Below are positions 17,641 through 28,197 of a DNA stretch of 64,000 bases, in pieces. Each line of letters begins with the position of its first letter. The stretch's first letter is position 1. Origin of the DNA: Bacteroidota bacterium (GTDB taxonomy: Bacteria > Bacteroidota > Bacteroidia > Chitinophagales > Chitinophagaceae); the NCBI GenBank assembly GCA_030706635.1, contig JAUZOD010000013.1, positions 17,078 to 81,077 on the forward strand. The letters are read 5' to 3'. Under the pieces are notes generated by a model that saw only the letters and a program-made list of their open reading frames with translations, was not told the origin of the DNA and did not search any database. The translations under genes and the position numbers were made by a program.

Positions 17641-20600
17641 ATGCAGTGCTTTTGGATAAAAAACAACGATATAACGTTAAAATCGATCCTGCTTTTATCT
17701 GCAGTCCTGTTCATTTATGCGAGGTCTTTTGCCCAAACTTCTTTTCCGTATGACCGGAGCTGGAAGAAGATCGATTCACTGATCTGGCAAAAAGGTCTTC
17801 CAAAGTCCGCGCTTGAAGAAGTGAACAGACTCTATGTGGCGGCAAAGAAGGAAAAACAGGAGGCGCAGTGGGCAAAGGCCCTAGTCTATCAGCAGGAACT
17901 TCAGCAGCCTGATAACGACAATATGGTGAAATCCTGGAAACAACTGGAAAATGAAGAAGATTCCACGCCGCCACGGGTAGCCGCAATGCTGAAAAGTCTG
18001 GAAGCCGGTTTGTTCTTTAACTTTCTCCAACAGCGACGGTACAGCCGATCCGGAAGAACTGAAGTGGTGATTGATTCTTCGGAAGATATAAGCACCTGGA
18101 CCGACGGGAAGCTGAATAAAAAAATCAGGGAACTGTACCTGGGGTCATTAAAGGACGAAAATCTCTTACAACAGACGAACGCCGATGCATTTGATGTGAT
18201 GATACGCAAAGGAAACGTGCGATATCTGCGTCCCACTTTATATGATTTCCTTGCCTACCGTGCCCTGGAATATTTTCAATTTGACGATCCCGAAAAGCCG
18301 ATGCCGGAAGATGCCTTCGAGATGGATAATCCGGCCATTTTTTTACCAGGTCGTCAGTTCATGGAATATGATTTTCGCGATCCGGATAGTTTATCGAACC
18401 ACCAGACTGCGCTGAAACTATTTCAGAACCTGCTGCGTTTCCATGCGAAAGATACGAAAACTGATGCCTGGATTGATGCCGATATCAGCCGGCTCATTTT
18501 TGCAAAACGATATGCCGTAATAGCCGCCAGGGATTCCCTTTATCTTTCCTCACTGCAGCAAATCACGGAACAGCACCCTACACAGCCATCATCGGCGAAG
18601 GCCTGGTATCTGCAGGCAGCTTATTATGCAGGAAGGGCCGCCGCCTTTAATCCGATAACAGACACGGCTCATCAATACGAATATGAGAAAGCCCGTGCCA
18701 TCTGCGAAATGGTTTCGAAACAAAAAGATTCATCCGAAGGGAAAACCAACTGTTATATTCTGCTCAACAACATCCTTCGGAAAACTTTTCGTCTGCAGAC
18801 TGAAAAAGTAAACATTCCGGATCTGCCGTTCAGGGCCCTGGTTACCTATAAGAACATTCATCATATTTATGCGCGTATCATTCGTATTGATGACGCCACG
18901 CGGGATGATCTTCAGTACGGATCATACCCAGACTCCTGGAAGAAACTGCGGCATTTTCCGGCATTGAAAAGTTTTGATCAGGCGCTTCCGGAAAGCAGGG
19001 ATTACCAGGAGCACTCCGTGGAAATTAAAGTGGACGCGCTGCCAGCCGGACAATATGCTTTATTTACCTGCCCGGATTCTTCTTTTGAATCCGTGCTGGG
19101 GGTACAATATTTTTTTTGTTCCTCCATTGCTTTCGTAAACCATGGACCGGACTATTTTGTGGTAGACAGGAACACGGGTCAACCCCTTGCCGGCGTGAAT
19201 ATTCAATCTCTTCACCGGGTGTTTGATCCCACCATGCAAAAAAATATTTACAGGAAAGGCAGTGTTTATAAAACCGATCAGCATGGCTATTTCCGGCTCA
19301 TCCGCCATAAGAATGTGCGCGAAGATAACAGCAGGTTGGAATTTTATTATGGCAGAGATTATTTGTCCTTTACCGGGGAGAACATCTATTCCTATAACAG
19401 CATGGATAATGATACGAACGTGGATGCGGCGGCTTATGAGAAAAAAAAGCGGAAGGATATTCTTTTTACGGATCGCGCCATTTACAGGCCAGGACAGACC
19501 GTTGGTTATAAGGGATTGATGATCACAAAAGATTTCAATACCAAAAGATACAAGGTCGTCGAAGGGATCAAATCAAAATTGTATCTGCTGGATGCCAATG
19601 ATCAGCGTGTGGATTCCGCCATGGTTCAGCCGGATGAATACGGATCTTTCCAAGGGAGTTTTAAATTGCCGGGTAATTTGCTGAATGGCGAATTCCGCAT
19701 CCGGGACACAGAAACGGATGACAGTTATGGTTTTTCTGTTGAAGAATATAAGCGTCCCGGATTTTATGTGGTCTATGATCGGGTAAAAGGAAATTATAGT
19801 GTCGGCGACAGTATTCGCATCAGCGGATCGGCGAAAGGTTACGCCGGAAATTCTGTTAATGGTTCCAGGGTCATTTACAGGGTTTTTCGTGAGTCCCGTT
19901 TCCCATATCCCTGGTATTTCCGCAATATCCCATCGTCTGCAGGGCAGGAAATACGACATGGGGAAACCAGTACGGATGCGGATGGTCTGTTTAAGATTAA
20001 CTTCCTGGCGCTGGCCGATCAGACGATTAAAAAAGAATCTAAGCCGGTTTTTACATACCGGATTGAAACGGATATTACTGATCTGAATGGTGAAACCCGG
20101 TCCGCTGCAACATCCGTCGCGGCCAGTTACGAATCATTCCAGATCGTTTCCCCGCTTCCACAGGAAAGCCGGACGACTTGGGACAGCCTGCAACAGATAC
20201 CGGTCACCACACAAAACGCTTCCGGAGAATTCCAGCCGCAGTTGCTAACGGTAAGTTTGTACCGGCTGAAGGCGCCGGCTCGCCTGATTAGAAAAAGATA
20301 TTGGGGTCAGCCGGATCAGTTTATCATGCAGAAGGACGAGTATGTAAAGAATTTTCCGAATGATGAATATAAAGACGAAGCCAATAAAGCATCCTGGGAA
20401 AAGCAGATCAAGTTTGAAAAAACAGACAGCACCCGGGCATCGGGATTATTTCCCGGCTGGGCTGATGGGAAAACCCCGGCATCCGGATGGTATCTGATGG
20501 AATTCAAATCGAAAGATAAGAACGGAGACTGGATAATCGACAGGAGATTCATTGAGCTGTGTAAAAGTGAAGAAAATAAGCCGGCTTATCCAACATACAA

Positions 20601-23600
20601 TGCCATTGTTTCAGAGGATCAGACAGGTGAACCGGGAGGTACGCTGAACATCAGAAGCGGAACTTCTGTTCGGGATGTGTGGGTTATTCGATCCAGGGAA
20701 ACTGCGGAAGATACGCTGACCCAATATTCCTTTTACGGATTGAATGAGGAGATTAAAACCACTGCGCTGAAGATCACCGACAACGACCGTGGTGGGTTTG
20801 CCATGAATGATGTATTTATTAAAAACAACCGCTGGTACAGTATTATCCACATTATCCATGTGCCCTGGACAAACAAGGAATTGCGTGTGAGTTATGAAAC
20901 CTGGCGGAATAAGTTATTGCCCGGCAGTGTTGAAAAATGGAAAATAAAGATCAGCGGGGATAAAAAGAACCGGGTAGCTGCCGAAGTAATGACGGCCATG
21001 TACGATGCTTCCCTGGACCAGTTTAAAAAACAGGCCTGGGAAATACCGGACCTCTACCCTGTGTTTTCGGCTGAAAATGCGTGGAACGGCGTTAGTGATT
21101 TTGATGACCAGGTTTCTCTGCAAAAACCATTGCCGGATAAATGGACAGAACATTTCTATGAGCGTTATGATGAACTGGTCATTTATCGTGCAGAGAACAG
21201 ACAATATAAAAGAGATTTAATGGCATTTGATGTCGCCCTGCAATCTCCGGAGCGGATTAGAATGAGCTTTAGTATGAAGACATCCAAAGCAGAAGAAGAA
21301 AAATTCACGTCTGCCAAAATAGAAAAGGATGATGGGATAAAAACTCTGCGAATTGATCCTTCCGCTATCCAGATCCGCAAAAATTTTAATGAAACCGCTT
21401 TTTTCTTTCCCGACCTCAAAACGGATGAGGCGGGCGATGTGGAAATTTATTTTACGATGCCCGAGGCATTGACCCAATGGAAGTGGATGATCTTTGCACA
21501 TACCAAAGACCTGGCTTTTGGTTATTCCGAAAAAAAGGTGATCACGCAAAAAGAATTGATGCTGCAGCCCAATATGCCACGCTTTTTCCGCGAGGGTGAC
21601 TCCATGCGGCTGCCGGTGAAAATTTCGAATGTTTCCGCGGAAGCCATGACCGGAACGGTTAATCTGGATTGGCTGGATGCCGGCAATAGTAGTAATCAGA
21701 ATGCATTGTTTCAGAATAAAACCATCAGTCAGTCATTTCATGTGCCCGCGGGACAAAGCACGGTGCTGTATTTTTCAACGGTAATTCCGGATCATTTCCG
21801 GCAGCCCGTTGTCTATCGGATTCAGGCAAAAACAAATACCGGAAATCACAGTGACGGGGAGGAAGGCATAGTACCGGTAATGGGTAACCGTATGCTCGTT
21901 ACGGAAACTCTTCCGCTGAATATGGCAGGCCGGGAAAGGAAATCATTTTCATGGGGGAAATTGCTGAAAAGTAAAACCAGTTCCACATTAGAAAACCAGT
22001 CGCTGACATTGGAATATACAACCAACCCCGCCTGGTATGCGGTCCAGGCGCTTCCATACCTGATGGAATTTCCCTACGAATGTGCGGAGCAAACCTTCAA
22101 CCGGTTTTTTGCCAATGCACTGGCCATGCAGATCGTGAACAGCGCTCCCGGCATCCGGGCAATTTTTGAGAAATGGAGAAATGTGAATAGTTCCGCCCTG
22201 TTGAGTAATCTTCAAAAAAATGAAGAATTGAAAACGGTGCTTCTCCGGGAAACGCCCTGGGTGCTGGACGGGGAGAATGAGGCACAGCAGAAGAAAAACA
22301 TGGCCTTCTTATTTGATCTGGTTAAAATGAGTAAAGCACTGAACTCCAACCTGGATAAGTTAAAACAGATGCAATCCGCAGCTGGAGGTTTTCCCTGGTT
22401 TAAGGGAGGCAGGGATGACCGGTATATTACGCAATATATTATTTCAGGCATAGGGCATCTAAGGAAATTGAACGCCATTCCTGATGCTGAACGGAACGGG
22501 TTGGATCAGATGAGCAAATTCGCCATAGCATTCCTTGACAGGCAACTGAAATCCGACTATGACCATCGTCAGAAAAAGGAGAAAGAAGATATATCGGCAA
22601 CGCAGATTCAATATTTATACATGCGCAGTTTCTTTCCCGAAACCGGGTTACCCGGATCGGTATTCCCGACCATGAATTATTACCGCAAGCTTGCAGTGCA
22701 GAACTGGGCAAAACAAAATATGTATTTGCGTGGAATGATCGCCCTGTTTTTATACCGGACAGGCGATCGTAAAACAGCGAGGGACATTATCAGTTCGTTG
22801 AAAGAAAATGCGACCTCGTCGGAGGAATTGGGAACGTACTGGAAATCCGTCAGGCCGGGGTACTACTGGCAGGAATCGCCGGTGGAAACGCAGGCCTTGC
22901 TCATTGAGGCATTCAGTGAAATCAGTCCGGATTCTGCCCTGACCGATCAGATGAAGTATTGGCTGTTAGAGCAGAAGCATACCCGTCAGTGGAGTAATAC
23001 CAAATCAACGGCCGACGCGTGTTACGCACTTTTGATGAAAGGCAATAACTGGCTGGGCGCTGCGCAAAGTGTTAAAATAAATTTGGGTGGATTCAAGGTT
23101 TCTAGTTCGGATGAAGAAGCGGAAGCGGGAACAGGGTATCTGAAGAAGGTAATCCCTGCGGAAAGGGTTCAGCCGTCCATGGGCAATATTGAGGTGAGTA
23201 TTCATCATGAAGGCAATGTGGAAGCTGCGCCGTCATGGGGTGCTTTATATTGGCAGTATTTTGAAAATGCTGACAGGATAACAAGCGCAGAATCTCCTTT
23301 ATCTGTTCGTAAGGCGCTATATATTATACAGAATACCGGTGCCGGGCCGGTGTTGGAAACAGTAAATACAGAGCGCATTTTGAAACCGGGAGATCAGTTG
23401 GTCATACGAATCATCATAAAAGCCGATCGAGACATGGAATATGTCCATTTGAAAGACATGCGGGCTGCCTGTCTTGAGCCCAAAAACGTATTAAGCGGTT
23501 ATCACTGGCAGGGCGATCTGGGTTATTATGAAACAACGAGAGATGAAAGTACCAGTTTCTTTTTCGACTATTTGCCCAAAGGAACACATGTGTTTGAATA

Positions 23601-23721
23601 TCCTTTGTATGTTAGTACGGCGGGCGACTACAGCAATGGCATCAGCACGCTGGAGTGCATGTATGCACCGGAATTTGCTGCTCATACTGAAGACATGCGC
23701 ATCCGGGTGCATGGAAAATAA
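17641..23721 (+). CDS. Alpha-2-macroglobulin family protein with CxEQ thioester motif
   Basis: 2026-aa giant exported protein. The signal peptide (ILLLSAVLFIYARSFAQ) ends without a lipobox, so it is not a lipoprotein. Order of recognisable parts: N-terminal helical region (~40-400), bacterial macroglobulin (MG) beta domains with the hallmark FTDRAIYRPGQTVGYKG (~residue 615), the A2M domain with MPEALTQWKWMIFAHTKDLAFGY and LMLQPNMPRFFREGD (~1275-1320), the thioester-domain motif FPYECAEQ with Cys1481 and Gln1484, alpha-toroid segments, and a C-terminal receptor-like beta domain with YHWQGDLGYYETTRDESTSF. Bacterial homologs trap proteases in the periplasm. It is followed after 5 bp by an FAD oxidoreductase, not by the PBP1C gene common elsewhere. 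A decayed paralog lies at 28196-29759. Confidence 0.93.
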   Translation: MQCFWIKNNDITLKSILLLSAVLFIYARSFAQTSFPYDRSWKKIDSLIWQKGLPKSALEEVNRLYVAAKKEKQEAQWAKALVYQQELQQPDNDNMVKSWKQLENEEDSTPPRVAAMLKSLEAGLFFNFLQQRRYSRSGRTEVVIDSSEDISTWTDGKLNKKIRELYLGSLKDENLLQQTNADAFDVMIRKGNVRYLRPTLYDFLAYRALEYFQFDDPEKPMPEDAFEMDNPAIFLPGRQFMEYDFRDPDSLSNHQTALKLFQNLLRFHAKDTKTDAWIDADISRLIFAKRYAVIAARDSLYLSSLQQITEQHPTQPSSAKAWYLQAAYYAGRAAAFNPITDTAHQYEYEKARAICEMVSKQKDSSEGKTNCYILLNNILRKTFRLQTEKVNIPDLPFRALVTYKNIHHIYARIIRIDDATRDDLQYGSYPDSWKKLRHFPALKSFDQALPESRDYQEHSVEIKVDALPAGQYALFTCPDSSFESVLGVQYFFCSSIAFVNHGPDYFVVDRNTGQPLAGVNIQSLHRVFDPTMQKNIYRKGSVYKTDQHGYFRLIRHKNVREDNSRLEFYYGRDYLSFTGENIYSYNSMDNDTNVDAAAYEKKKRKDILFTDRAIYRPGQTVGYKGLMITKDFNTKRYKVVEGIKSKLYLLDANDQRVDSAMVQPDEYGSFQGSFKLPGNLLNGEFRIRDTETDDSYGFSVEEYKRPGFYVVYDRVKGNYSVGDSIRISGSAKGYAGNSVNGSRVIYRVFRESRFPYPWYFRNIPSSAGQEIRHGETSTDADGLFKINFLALADQTIKKESKPVFTYRIETDITDLNGETRSAATSVAASYESFQIVSPLPQESRTTWDSLQQIPVTTQNASGEFQPQLLTVSLYRLKAPARLIRKRYWGQPDQFIMQKDEYVKNFPNDEYKDEANKASWEKQIKFEKTDSTRASGLFPGWADGKTPASGWYLMEFKSKDKNGDWIIDRRFIELCKSEENKPAYPTYNAIVSEDQTGEPGGTLNIRSGTSVRDVWVIRSRETAEDTLTQYSFYGLNEEIKTTALKITDNDRGGFAMNDVFIKNNRWYSIIHIIHVPWTNKELRVSYETWRNKLLPGSVEKWKIKISGDKKNRVAAEVMTAMYDASLDQFKKQAWEIPDLYPVFSAENAWNGVSDFDDQVSLQKPLPDKWTEHFYERYDELVIYRAENRQYKRDLMAFDVALQSPERIRMSFSMKTSKAEEEKFTSAKIEKDDGIKTLRIDPSAIQIRKNFNETAFFFPDLKTDEAGDVEIYFTMPEALTQWKWMIFAHTKDLAFGYSEKKVITQKELMLQPNMPRFFREGDSMRLPVKISNVSAEAMTGTVNLDWLDAGNSSNQNALFQNKTISQSFHVPAGQSTVLYFSTVIPDHFRQPVVYRIQAKTNTGNHSDGEEGIVPVMGNRMLVTETLPLNMAGRERKSFSWGKLLKSKTSSTLENQSLTLEYTTNPAWYAVQALPYLMEFPYECAEQTFNRFFANALAMQIVNSAPGIRAIFEKWRNVNSSALLSNLQKNEELKTVLLRETPWVLDGENEAQQKKNMAFLFDLVKMSKALNSNLDKLKQMQSAAGGFPWFKGGRDDRYITQYIISGIGHLRKLNAIPDAERNGLDQMSKFAIAFLDRQLKSDYDHRQKKEKEDISATQIQYLYMRSFFPETGLPGSVFPTMNYYRKLAVQNWAKQNMYLRGMIALFLYRTGDRKTARDIISSLKENATSSEELGTYWKSVRPGYYWQESPVETQALLIEAFSEISPDSALTDQMKYWLLEQKHTRQWSNTKSTADACYALLMKGNNWLGAAQSVKINLGGFKVSSSDEEAEAGTGYLKKVIPAERVQPSMGNIEVSIHHEGNVEAAPSWGALYWQYFENADRITSAESPLSVRKALYIIQNTGAGPVLETVNTERILKPGDQLVIRIIIKADRDMEYVHLKDMRAACLEPKNVLSGYHWQGDLGYYETTRDESTSFFFDYLPKGTHVFEYPLYVSTAGDYSNGISTLECMYAPEFAAHTEDMRIRVHGK

Positions 23722-23726
23722 TTTTT

Positions 23727-24785
23727 ATGGAGAAAGTGGATGTCTTGATTGTTGGTCAGGGGCTGGCGGGCAGCTGGTTAAGCTGGTGGCTGGATCGAAC
23801 CGGACTTTCATACCGGGTAATGGATGATGCCGATCCTTCATCTGCGTCCAGGCATGCAGCCGGACTCATCAATCCGGTAACTGGCAGAAGAATGGTAAAG
23901 ACGTGGATGATTGATGAACTCATGCCTTTTGCCTGGAGAGCTTACCAGGATATGGGCGGGTTCCTCCAAACGAATCTGATCACAGAAACATCGGTCATTG
24001 ATTTTTTCCCTAACGTGCAGATGTTACAGGCATTTCAAAAAAGATCTGCTGAAGAACCGTCTTACCTGACCTATGGACAAAATGCAACCATGTATAATAC
24101 ATGGTTCCGATACGATCTGGGATGGGGAGTCATCCATCCCTGCTATCTTGTTCAGACGGAAAAATTGTTGTTTACCTGGAGAAGCCGTCTGCTGGATAAG
24201 GGCAGTTTAAGGGAAGAGGAATTCAACATGGATAAGCTGGTTGTCAGGGAGCCGGTTTATCAATACGAGGACCTGAGCGCCCGCTACATTATCTTCTGCG
24301 ATGGAAAAGTTTCGGCAGGGAATAAATTCTTTGAAAAACTGCCATTTGCTTTAAACAAAGGAGAGGGGTTGCTGGTGGAAATACAGGAGATACCGCAAAC
24401 CACGATATTTAAAAAAGGCATGAGTCTTATACCCTGGAAGGATCATGTTTTTTGGGTTGGATCCTCTTACCAATGGGAATTTTCAGACGACCAGCCTTCA
24501 GAGAATTTCCTTCGTAGCACGGAAAACTGGATGAAGAACTTTCTTCAGGTTCCATATAAAATCGTGGATCATTTTGCTGCGGTTCGTCCGGCTACCCTGG
24601 AAAGGCGTCCCTTTGTGGGCTTTCACCCGCAATATGCTGGCATGGGAATTCTCAACGGATTGGGTACAAAGGGTTGTTCACTGGCCCCCTATTTTGCTGC
24701 CCAGCTGGCGGAAATAATGGCCGGCCGTGGCGTTATAGACCCATTGGCAGATATAAAACGATTTCGGAAAATCTTATTGAAATAG
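23727..24785 (+). CDS. FAD-dependent oxidoreductase, DAO/glycine oxidase type
   Basis: 352-aa cytoplasmic flavoprotein of the D-amino-acid-oxidase-like fold. The N-terminal FAD-binding motif is VDVLIVGQGLAGSWLSWWL (GxGxxG at ~11-16). AAGLINPVTGRRMVKTWM, the segment that in this family follows the cofactor domain, comes next. The C-terminal AVRPATLERRPFVGFHP and GILNGLGTKGCSLAPYFA form the second FAD contact. Substrate unknown; amines or amino acids are the family's usual substrates. The 5-bp gap means it is almost certainly translated from the same mRNA as the alpha-2-macroglobulin gene, an unexplained pairing. Confidence 0.85.
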   Translation: MEKVDVLIVGQGLAGSWLSWWLDRTGLSYRVMDDADPSSASRHAAGLINPVTGRRMVKTWMIDELMPFAWRAYQDMGGFLQTNLITETSVIDFFPNVQMLQAFQKRSAEEPSYLTYGQNATMYNTWFRYDLGWGVIHPCYLVQTEKLLFTWRSRLLDKGSLREEEFNMDKLVVREPVYQYEDLSARYIIFCDGKVSAGNKFFEKLPFALNKGEGLLVEIQEIPQTTIFKKGMSLIPWKDHVFWVGSSYQWEFSDDQPSENFLRSTENWMKNFLQVPYKIVDHFAAVRPATLERRPFVGFHPQYAGMGILNGLGTKGCSLAPYFAAQLAEIMAGRGVIDPLADIKRFRKILLK

Positions 24786-24881
24786 GGGGAGCCCGTTTTT
24801 CGATGAAATCCCACAAAGTGGTATTTGCCGGAATGGAGTGCTGCCTGGCTTTGGGTAATGATTTACTTAAACCCGATTTTT

Positions 24882-25075
24882 ATGACAGTATCGGCGAAAA
24901 AGACAGAAATTGCTGACGAGCATATCATCAGTAAGATACAAATGGTACGGGAGCAAAAGGTAAAGATAGACCGCGATCTGGCCGAAATATACGGTGTGGA
25001 AACAAAACGCCTGAAAGAAAAAAATATCTTACCATCAACCGTTATCCGTCAGAGCTGTATTTTATCAGGTTTTTG
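24882..25075 (+). pseudogene. Remnant of an ORF6N (KilA-N-like) domain protein
   Basis: The frame beginning MTVSAKKTEIADEH reads IISKIQMVREQKVKIDRDLAEIYGVETKRLKE, a good match to the start of ORF6N domains (normally I..I..vRGQKVmLD.DLAeLYGVeTr.LkqAV.RN). The match then breaks. The expected continuation NINRYPSELYF is found in a different frame at ~25030-25060, so a frameshift lies near 25025. The remaining ~165 bp to 25243 has only stop-interrupted frames with nothing I can recognise. ORF6N proteins are phage/plasmid-associated DNA-binding proteins that Bacteroidota often carry as solitary genes. This is the only content of the 458-bp stretch between 24785 and 25244. Confidence 0.72.
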
Positions 25076-25243
25076 ACGATACACATAAAGCTCAGTTTTG
25101 CCTTTTTGCAATGCTGAACCAATTCTGCGGTGGCATGCCGGTTCTTCTAAGACAAGGGGGTTTATATGACGGGAATTTGCACAATGCCATAAAACGAGTG
25201 GAAAATGCCCATTTGGTGCTTCCAAATGAAAGTTGTAGCTACA

Positions 25244-26080
25244 CTAGTTTAAGTTGCCGGCTTCCGCCTTAACAGTCTTCAACAGGAAAATGGCTTTCCC
25301 GTTGCGTGTTTGTAAAGGATCCTGCTTTAAAAGTCTGGCCATCGCTTCATAAAGTTCCGGTAAATCCTGCTTTAAGCATACGGGGTTTTCGAAAAAAGTT
25401 TCTACAGCTACCGCCCAGAACTCATGGTAGTTAACGGCTGCATATTCACCAAGCAGATTCCGGTTTCCTTCCTGCATGCTGGTAAAGATCGGGCGGGCGA
25501 CCTTGGAGAAATTTTTAAACTCCTTCTTAAAATGCTTGTCCTCTTCCGTTTCCGTAATAAAAGTTACGTAAGCCAGCGCATGGCCCATTTCATGCAACCC
25601 CATATTGCAATAGGGCGTTAGTCCGCTGATGCCTTTGATGAAATTGTCCCAGGACAGGTATATGCCACTCTGGTCCACATGCCCCATAAAGGGACGTGAA
25701 TAGAACCCGTAGTGATAATCATCTTTCAGAACGAAAATATCGTTGAAATAATTAAGCATGAATTTGTCCAGACCGAAAGTGAGCTGAACGGCCACTGCAC
25801 TGATCAGAATGGGCATTTCCGGGCTTTCCGTTACTTCGATATAGTGAAACTTGCGCGCTTTTTTAAAAAGGAAGGTGCGGAACAGAAACTTACGCTGATC
25901 ATCCAGGCCCAACTTGTTGTAAAACCGGATGTATTTGGAAACGATGCTGTGATAAAAGGTTTCGTTTGCGATAAATTTATGCTGCTGGCGGCGGACATAA
26001 AACTTATTAAAAAGCTCTGAGAGCGTCCGGTGCAGTATCAATACGCCAACTACCAGGGATACAATGATAATGATCTCCAT
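25244..26080 (-). CDS. MtfA-like zinc metallopeptidase
   Basis: 278-aa protein. An N-terminal hydrophobic helix (IIIIVSLVVGVLIL) anchors it to the membrane. A glucose-regulated metallopeptidase (MtfA/PF06167) domain follows: GIYLSWDNFIKGI, the zinc motif HEMGH in GLHEMGHALAY (~residue 163) and the downstream glutamate in EFWAVAVETFFENP (~219-232), where the family supplies its third ligand. In E. coli MtfA titrates the repressor Mlc; that partner is not expected here, so the role is unknown. It stands alone, convergent with the ORF6N remnant and divergent from aspS. Confidence 0.85.
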   Translation of the reverse strand: MEIIIIVSLVVGVLILHRTLSELFNKFYVRRQQHKFIANETFYHSIVSKYIRFYNKLGLDDQRKFLFRTFLFKKARKFHYIEVTESPEMPILISAVAVQLTFGLDKFMLNYFNDIFVLKDDYHYGFYSRPFMGHVDQSGIYLSWDNFIKGISGLTPYCNMGLHEMGHALAYVTFITETEEDKHFKKEFKNFSKVARPIFTSMQEGNRNLLGEYAAVNYHEFWAVAVETFFENPVCLKQDLPELYEAMARLLKQDPLQTRNGKAIFLLKTVKAEAGNLN

Positions 26081-26293
26081 AAGGTCCTTTTTTCTTTTTG
26101 CTTGCTTCAGGTCGGTCGATCAGGAACAAATGGCCTTACACGGGTGTTGGATGAACAGGGCTACAGGTAAGAATAGGATTACCTATTTAAGTTTAATCAG
26201 AGGAGAGTGAATTGTACGGATGCTACAAGATAAAAACTATTTTTTAGAAATGAAAGTGGCCGACGCCGGTTTTTTAATTTTTTTTAAACCTTT

Positions 26294-26323
26294 TTGGCCT
26301 ACGTGTCATTGCCCTACCTTTGC
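26294..26323 (+). promoter_or_regulatory. aspS promoter (-33 TTG, -7 TAnnTTTG)
   Basis: TTG at 26294-26296, 18 bp, then TACCTTTGC at 26315-26323. This matches the Bacteroidota housekeeping consensus TTG-N17-23-TAnnTTTG and is the best promoter in the window. It predicts a start site near 26330 and a leader of about 16 nt before the ATG at 26346. Confidence 0.75.
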
Positions 26324-26345
26324 CGGCTGAATCAAGAGACCAATT

Positions 26346-28169
26346 ATGTATAGAACACATGACTGTGGCGAACTTCGGCTGGGAGATGTTTCCAGGGAAG
26401 TGACCCTGGCTGGATGGGTGCAAAGCATCCGGAAGTTTGGCAGTATCAGCTTTATAGACCTGCGTGACCGGTACGGGATTACCCAGCTGCTGATCGGAGA
26501 GGCATTGAATGAATATCTTACGGAAACGCCTTTGGGCAGGGAATTCGTGATCCAGGCCACCGGAATCGTGTCTGAGCGTTCGAATAAGAACCTGCAAATC
26601 CCAACCGGGGAAATTGAGATCAAAGTGAGCCGGTTTACCATTTTGAATAAATCGGCAACCCCGCCTTTTACCATACAGGACGACACGGACGGCGGAGACG
26701 ATCTCCGGATGAAATACCGGTATCTCGATCTACGCCGGAATGAGGTAAAAAAAAACCTGGAACTTCGTTATGCCGTGAACCGGGCGGCCAGAGATTATCT
26801 GCACCAGCAGAAGTTCATGGATATAGAAACACCTTTTCTGATCAAATCCACTCCAGAGGGCGCTCGCGACTTCGTGGTGCCGTCCCGCATGAATCCAGGT
26901 CAGTTTTATGCTCTTCCCCAGAGTCCGCAGACTTTTAAGCAATTGCTGATGGTGAGCGGCTACGACCGCTACTACCAGGTGGTAAAATGTTTCCGCGACG
27001 AAGATTTGAGAGCTGACCGCCAACCGGAATTTACCCAGATTGACTGCGAAATGAGTTTTATCGAGCAGGATGATATCCTCCGGATGTTCGAAGGCCTGAT
27101 CAAATTTATTTTTAAACAGGTAAAAGGTATTGACTACACAGAATCAGTTGAAAGAATGAGTTGGGAAGATGCGATGTGGAATTATGGGAACGATAAACCG
27201 GATATCCGGTTCGACATGAAAATAACCAATATCAAATCTCCTTTAAAGAGAAATGGGGCGCTGGAGGCAGAAGGGCAGATCATTGGCCATGCAAATTTTA
27301 ATGTATTTGATCAGGCTGAAACTATACTTGCCATTTCCATTCCTGCGGCTGCGGCCTGGACCCGCAAACAATTCGACGCCTGGACAGATTGGGTAAAACG
27401 TCCACAGATCGGTATGCAGGGCCTCGTATACATCCGATATAATGAAGATGGTACAATAAAGAGCAGTGTTGATAAATTTTATAATGAAGAAAGGCTTGCG
27501 GCCATCGCCGGTTTCTGCGAGGCAAAAAAAGGAGACGCCATCCTGATTCTTGCCGGCAGGGAAGAGAAAACGCGGAAAGCCATCAGCGAGTTGCGTTTGG
27601 AAATGGGGGAACAAATGGGATTGAGAAATAAAGACGAATTCAAATTGTTGTGGGTGCTTGATTTTCCCTTATTCGAATACAGTGAGGAAGACAACCGCTG
27701 GGTGGCCCGTCATCATCCTTTTACTGCACCCAAACCTGACCAGATAGCCGTGATGATCAACAATGATCCTGCTATCCGCCGCGCTGAACAATATCTGGAG
27801 CATCCGTACGCAGGAATCAAGGCCAACGCCTACGATATGGTGTTGAATGGGAATGAGATCGGCGGCGGTTCGATCCGTATATATCAAAGGGAACTCCAGG
27901 AAAAGATGTTCGACGCGTTGGGCATGACCCGCGAAGAAGCGAATCATAAGTTTGGATTTTTGCTTGGTGCGTTTGAATATGGGGCGCCCCCCCATGGCGG
28001 AATCGCCTTTGGATTCGACCGGCTTTGCGCCATACTTGGAGGAAGTGAAAGCATCCGGGATTTTATTGCCTTTCCCAAAAACAACAGCGGACGGGATGTG
28101 ATGCTGGATGCGCCTTCAACGATTGATGATAAACAACTTAACGAGCTTTCTATTGAAATTAAAGCGTAA
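26346..28169 (+). CDS. aspS: Aspartyl-tRNA synthetase (bacterial type)
   Basis: 607-aa class IIb synthetase charging tRNA-Asp. N-terminal OB-fold anticodon-binding domain ([26 protein letters not shown]), class II motif 1 around [19 protein letters not shown], motif 2 [25 protein letters not shown], the bacterial GAD insertion (~residues 300-420) and motif 3 GIAFGFDRL. The GAD domain and ~590-aa length mark the bacterial D-type. Because gatC is in the window, the organism may use a non-discriminating AspRS with the GatCAB route to Asn-tRNA, but residues deciding this were not resolved. Its final codons form one arm of a terminator hairpin. Confidence 0.98.
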   Translation: MYRTHDCGELRLGDVSREVTLAGWVQSIRKFGSISFIDLRDRYGITQLLIGEALNEYLTETPLGREFVIQATGIVSERSNKNLQIPTGEIEIKVSRFTILNKSATPPFTIQDDTDGGDDLRMKYRYLDLRRNEVKKNLELRYAVNRAARDYLHQQKFMDIETPFLIKSTPEGARDFVVPSRMNPGQFYALPQSPQTFKQLLMVSGYDRYYQVVKCFRDEDLRADRQPEFTQIDCEMSFIEQDDILRMFEGLIKFIFKQVKGIDYTESVERMSWEDAMWNYGNDKPDIRFDMKITNIKSPLKRNGALEAEGQIIGHANFNVFDQAETILAISIPAAAAWTRKQFDAWTDWVKRPQIGMQGLVYIRYNEDGTIKSSVDKFYNEERLAAIAGFCEAKKGDAILILAGREEKTRKAISELRLEMGEQMGLRNKDEFKLLWVLDFPLFEYSEEDNRWVARHHPFTAPKPDQIAVMINNDPAIRRAEQYLEHPYAGIKANAYDMVLNGNEIGGGSIRIYQRELQEKMFDALGMTREEANHKFGFLLGAFEYGAPPHGGIAFGFDRLCAILGGSESIRDFIAFPKNNSGRDVMLDAPSTIDDKQLNELSIEIKA

Positions 28170-28197
28170 GGACAAATGCTCCTTATGCTTTAATTTC
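28155..28197. terminator. Inverted repeat overlapping both stop codons of a convergent pair
   Basis: An 18-nt arm (28155-28172) pairs with 28180-28197 with a single G-T-type mismatch around a 7-nt loop. The left arm contains the last codons and TAA of aspS; the right arm contains the stop of the decayed alpha-2-macroglobulin. The T-rich edge TTTAATTT suggests a bidirectional terminator. Unlike families A-C it has no tandem words. Confidence 0.7.
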
